Shown: one piece after another, positions 7,083-8,007 of the stretch
Numbering within the stretch: position 1 is the stretch's first letter
Layout: every line of letters begins with the position of its first letter
From: Chitinophagaceae bacterium UBA2789
Lineage (GTDB): Bacteria > Bacteroidota > Bacteroidia > Chitinophagales > Chitinophagaceae
Length of the DNA: 8,007 nt
Assembly (NCBI GenBank): GCA_002352145.1
Contig: DEHX01000021.1
Span: forward strand, 2,714 to 10,720
Direction of reading: 5' to 3'
Notes under the pieces: model-generated
What the model saw: only the letters and a program-made list of their open reading frames with translations
The model's database searches: none
Told to the model about the DNA's origin: nothing
Program-made: the position numbers and the translations under genes

Positions 7083-7967
7083 TTAAATTCTTTTATAATT
7101 ACTGTATTCAAACGGCCTAATTCCGGTCCGCTTTTCAAAATAATACAACAGGCGGTGTTTGAAATTTTTGAAATTTTTCTTTTTTATATCAAAGCGAAAA
7201 TCCCAGCTTTCACTTTCCACCCTCTTTTTCATGATGGCCGGGTGAGTACCATTAAACATTTCCAGTGAATCAATGACGGAATAATCGTACTCCTGCCCTT
7301 TCCGGTCAATATAATCGGCCCAGGCAGCCTGGCTTTTCTCATCATTCCAGAACTGGCCAAAATCCCTGTCCTTCCGCTGCATGAAAACCGGGTTTTTTAC
7401 CCAACCATAATGATGAATCCATGCTTCAATCAACTTCACCCTGAGTTTTTCATCATTAATTTTTCTGAATCCCTGTGCATCCCGGTATGAGCGGATGGTT
7501 TTATCATTCCGGATAACCCTGATCTCTTTAGAGTACCACTTCCGGCTATCCCCGATATAGCGGTAGCTTCCATAGAAATGATGATAATGAAATAACAAAC
7601 CATCCACCTTCTTATCATCTTTGTACTTTTCCATAGCAGCCCTTACAACAGGTATATAATCCTCATGTAATACTTCATCCGCCTGTATATAAAAGAGCCA
7701 GTCCGCATCAGCCGCCACTGCATCCATTGCCTTATTTGTTTCTACAGCTAATGCAGCGCCACCCTCTGTATATTTCTGCCAAACAGAGTGAACTATCCTG
7801 ATTTTTTCACTGCCGATTGATTCAATGAGCTTATTGGTATCATCCTCCGAATCTCCTGCACAAACAATCATTTCATCTACCAGCGGAAGGATAGATTGTA
7901 TCGACTCTACCACCGGGTAATCATACTTCAACGCATTTTTTATGATTGTAAACCCGCTAACCTTCAT
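7083..7967 (-). CDS. GT2-type family glycosyltransferase (GT-A fold)
   Basis: A 294-residue soluble protein with the layout of a GT2/GT-A sugar transferase. The N-terminus MKVSGFTIIKNALKYDYPVV forms the first Rossmann-like strand and the E-S-I region that follows. GDSEDDT at residues 38-44 is the usual nucleotide-sugar contact segment, and WLFYIQADEVL (90-100) carries Q95-A-D97-E98, the metal/UDP-binding DxD-like site. Downstream come HYHHFYGSY (127-135), WIHHYGW (183-189), and a lysine-rich tail (about 262-272, KKKNFKNFKHR) that could contact the membrane. There is no transmembrane segment, so it probably acts at the cytoplasmic face on a lipid-linked or lipopolysaccharide-type acceptor; donor and acceptor cannot be told from sequence. 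The ATG at 7967 is chosen because the family N-terminus starts there; an upstream in-frame TTG at 8006 would add 13 residues of no family likeness. Its stop lies 20 bp before sdhB with no terminator, so the two are probably co-transcribed. Confidence 0.85.
   Translation of the reverse strand: MKVSGFTIIKNALKYDYPVVESIQSILPLVDEMIVCAGDSEDDTNKLIESIGSEKIRIVHSVWQKYTEGGAALAVETNKAMDAVAADADWLFYIQADEVLHEDYIPVVRAAMEKYKDDKKVDGLLFHYHHFYGSYRYIGDSRKWYSKEIRVIRNDKTIRSYRDAQGFRKINDEKLRVKLIEAWIHHYGWVKNPVFMQRKDRDFGQFWNDEKSQAAWADYIDRKGQEYDYSVIDSLEMFNGTHPAIMKKRVESESWDFRFDIKKKNFKNFKHRLLYYFEKRTGIRPFEYSNYKRI
7161..7178. repeat. Two tandem copies of a 9-bp unit (GAAATTTTT)
   Basis: GAAATTTTT occurs at 7161-7169 and again at 7170-7178, followed by a C and a T-run. 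It is in frame within the glycosyltransferase and encodes a doubled N-F-K in the basic C-terminal tail. Copy number changes would add or remove three residues without shifting the frame. Confidence 0.6.
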
Positions 7968-8007
7968 CTTACTTATAACTCCGTTGTGTAGGTTTGGCAA
8001 CTTCAAA

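Noticed and set aside
6825..7268. Open frame of 147 codons on the plus strand
   Set aside because: It overlaps the 5' part of sdhB and the 3' part of the glycosyltransferase on the opposite strand; both of those are clear genes, and the product resembles nothing.
7968..8006. N-terminal extension of the glycosyltransferase from a TTG at 8006
   Set aside because: The 13 extra residues do not look like family sequence, and the ATG at 7967 starts exactly at the typical first strand of GT2 enzymes.

Overview
The window looks like chromosomal DNA from a member of the Bacteroidota, probably close to the Chitinophagaceae. The evidence is a secreted protein with a type IX secretion (T9SS) type B C-terminal sorting domain, two surface/outer-membrane proteins with Bacteroidota-style sequence, an SdhB of the Bacteroidota type, absence of Shine-Dalgarno sequences, and moderate-to-low GC. 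The family-level placement is inference.

Layout. (1) Positions 1-3395, minus strand: one uninterrupted frame of 1131 codons for a very large outer-membrane beta-barrel protein. It runs off the left edge, so its C-terminus is missing. (2) 3396-3531: a divergent intergenic region of 136 bp, with a plausible Bacteroidota-type promoter for the minus-strand gene. (3) 3532-5673, plus strand: a 713-residue secreted protein made of a propeller-like N-terminal half, two PKD domains, an Ig-like stretch and a T9SS type B sorting domain. (4) 5696-6250, plus strand: a 184-residue secreted, probably outer-membrane barrel protein only 22 bp downstream, so very likely in the same operon. (5) 6256-6277: a hairpin terminator in the gap between convergent genes. 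(6) 6301-7062, minus strand: sdhB, the iron-sulfur subunit of succinate dehydrogenase. (7) 7083-7967, minus strand: a GT2-type glycosyltransferase 20 bp upstream of sdhB and apparently co-transcribed with it. The last 40 bases (7968-8007) hold only upstream sequence of this gene.

How the genes fit together. The left two thirds form a cell-envelope locus: a giant barrel protein diverging from a T9SS-exported surface protein and its small barrel-like neighbour. A type B T9SS cargo followed by an outer-membrane protein recalls the SprB/SprF arrangement, but the small protein here is much shorter than SprF and shows no PorP/SprF features I recognise. The right third is core respiration (sdhB) attached to a glycosyltransferase rather than directly to sdhA, which is the main oddity of gene order. 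Both divergent envelope genes appear to start at TTG, since no in-frame ATG lies between the upstream stop and the signal peptide. I see no RNA gene, CRISPR array, insertion sequence, phage gene or defence system.
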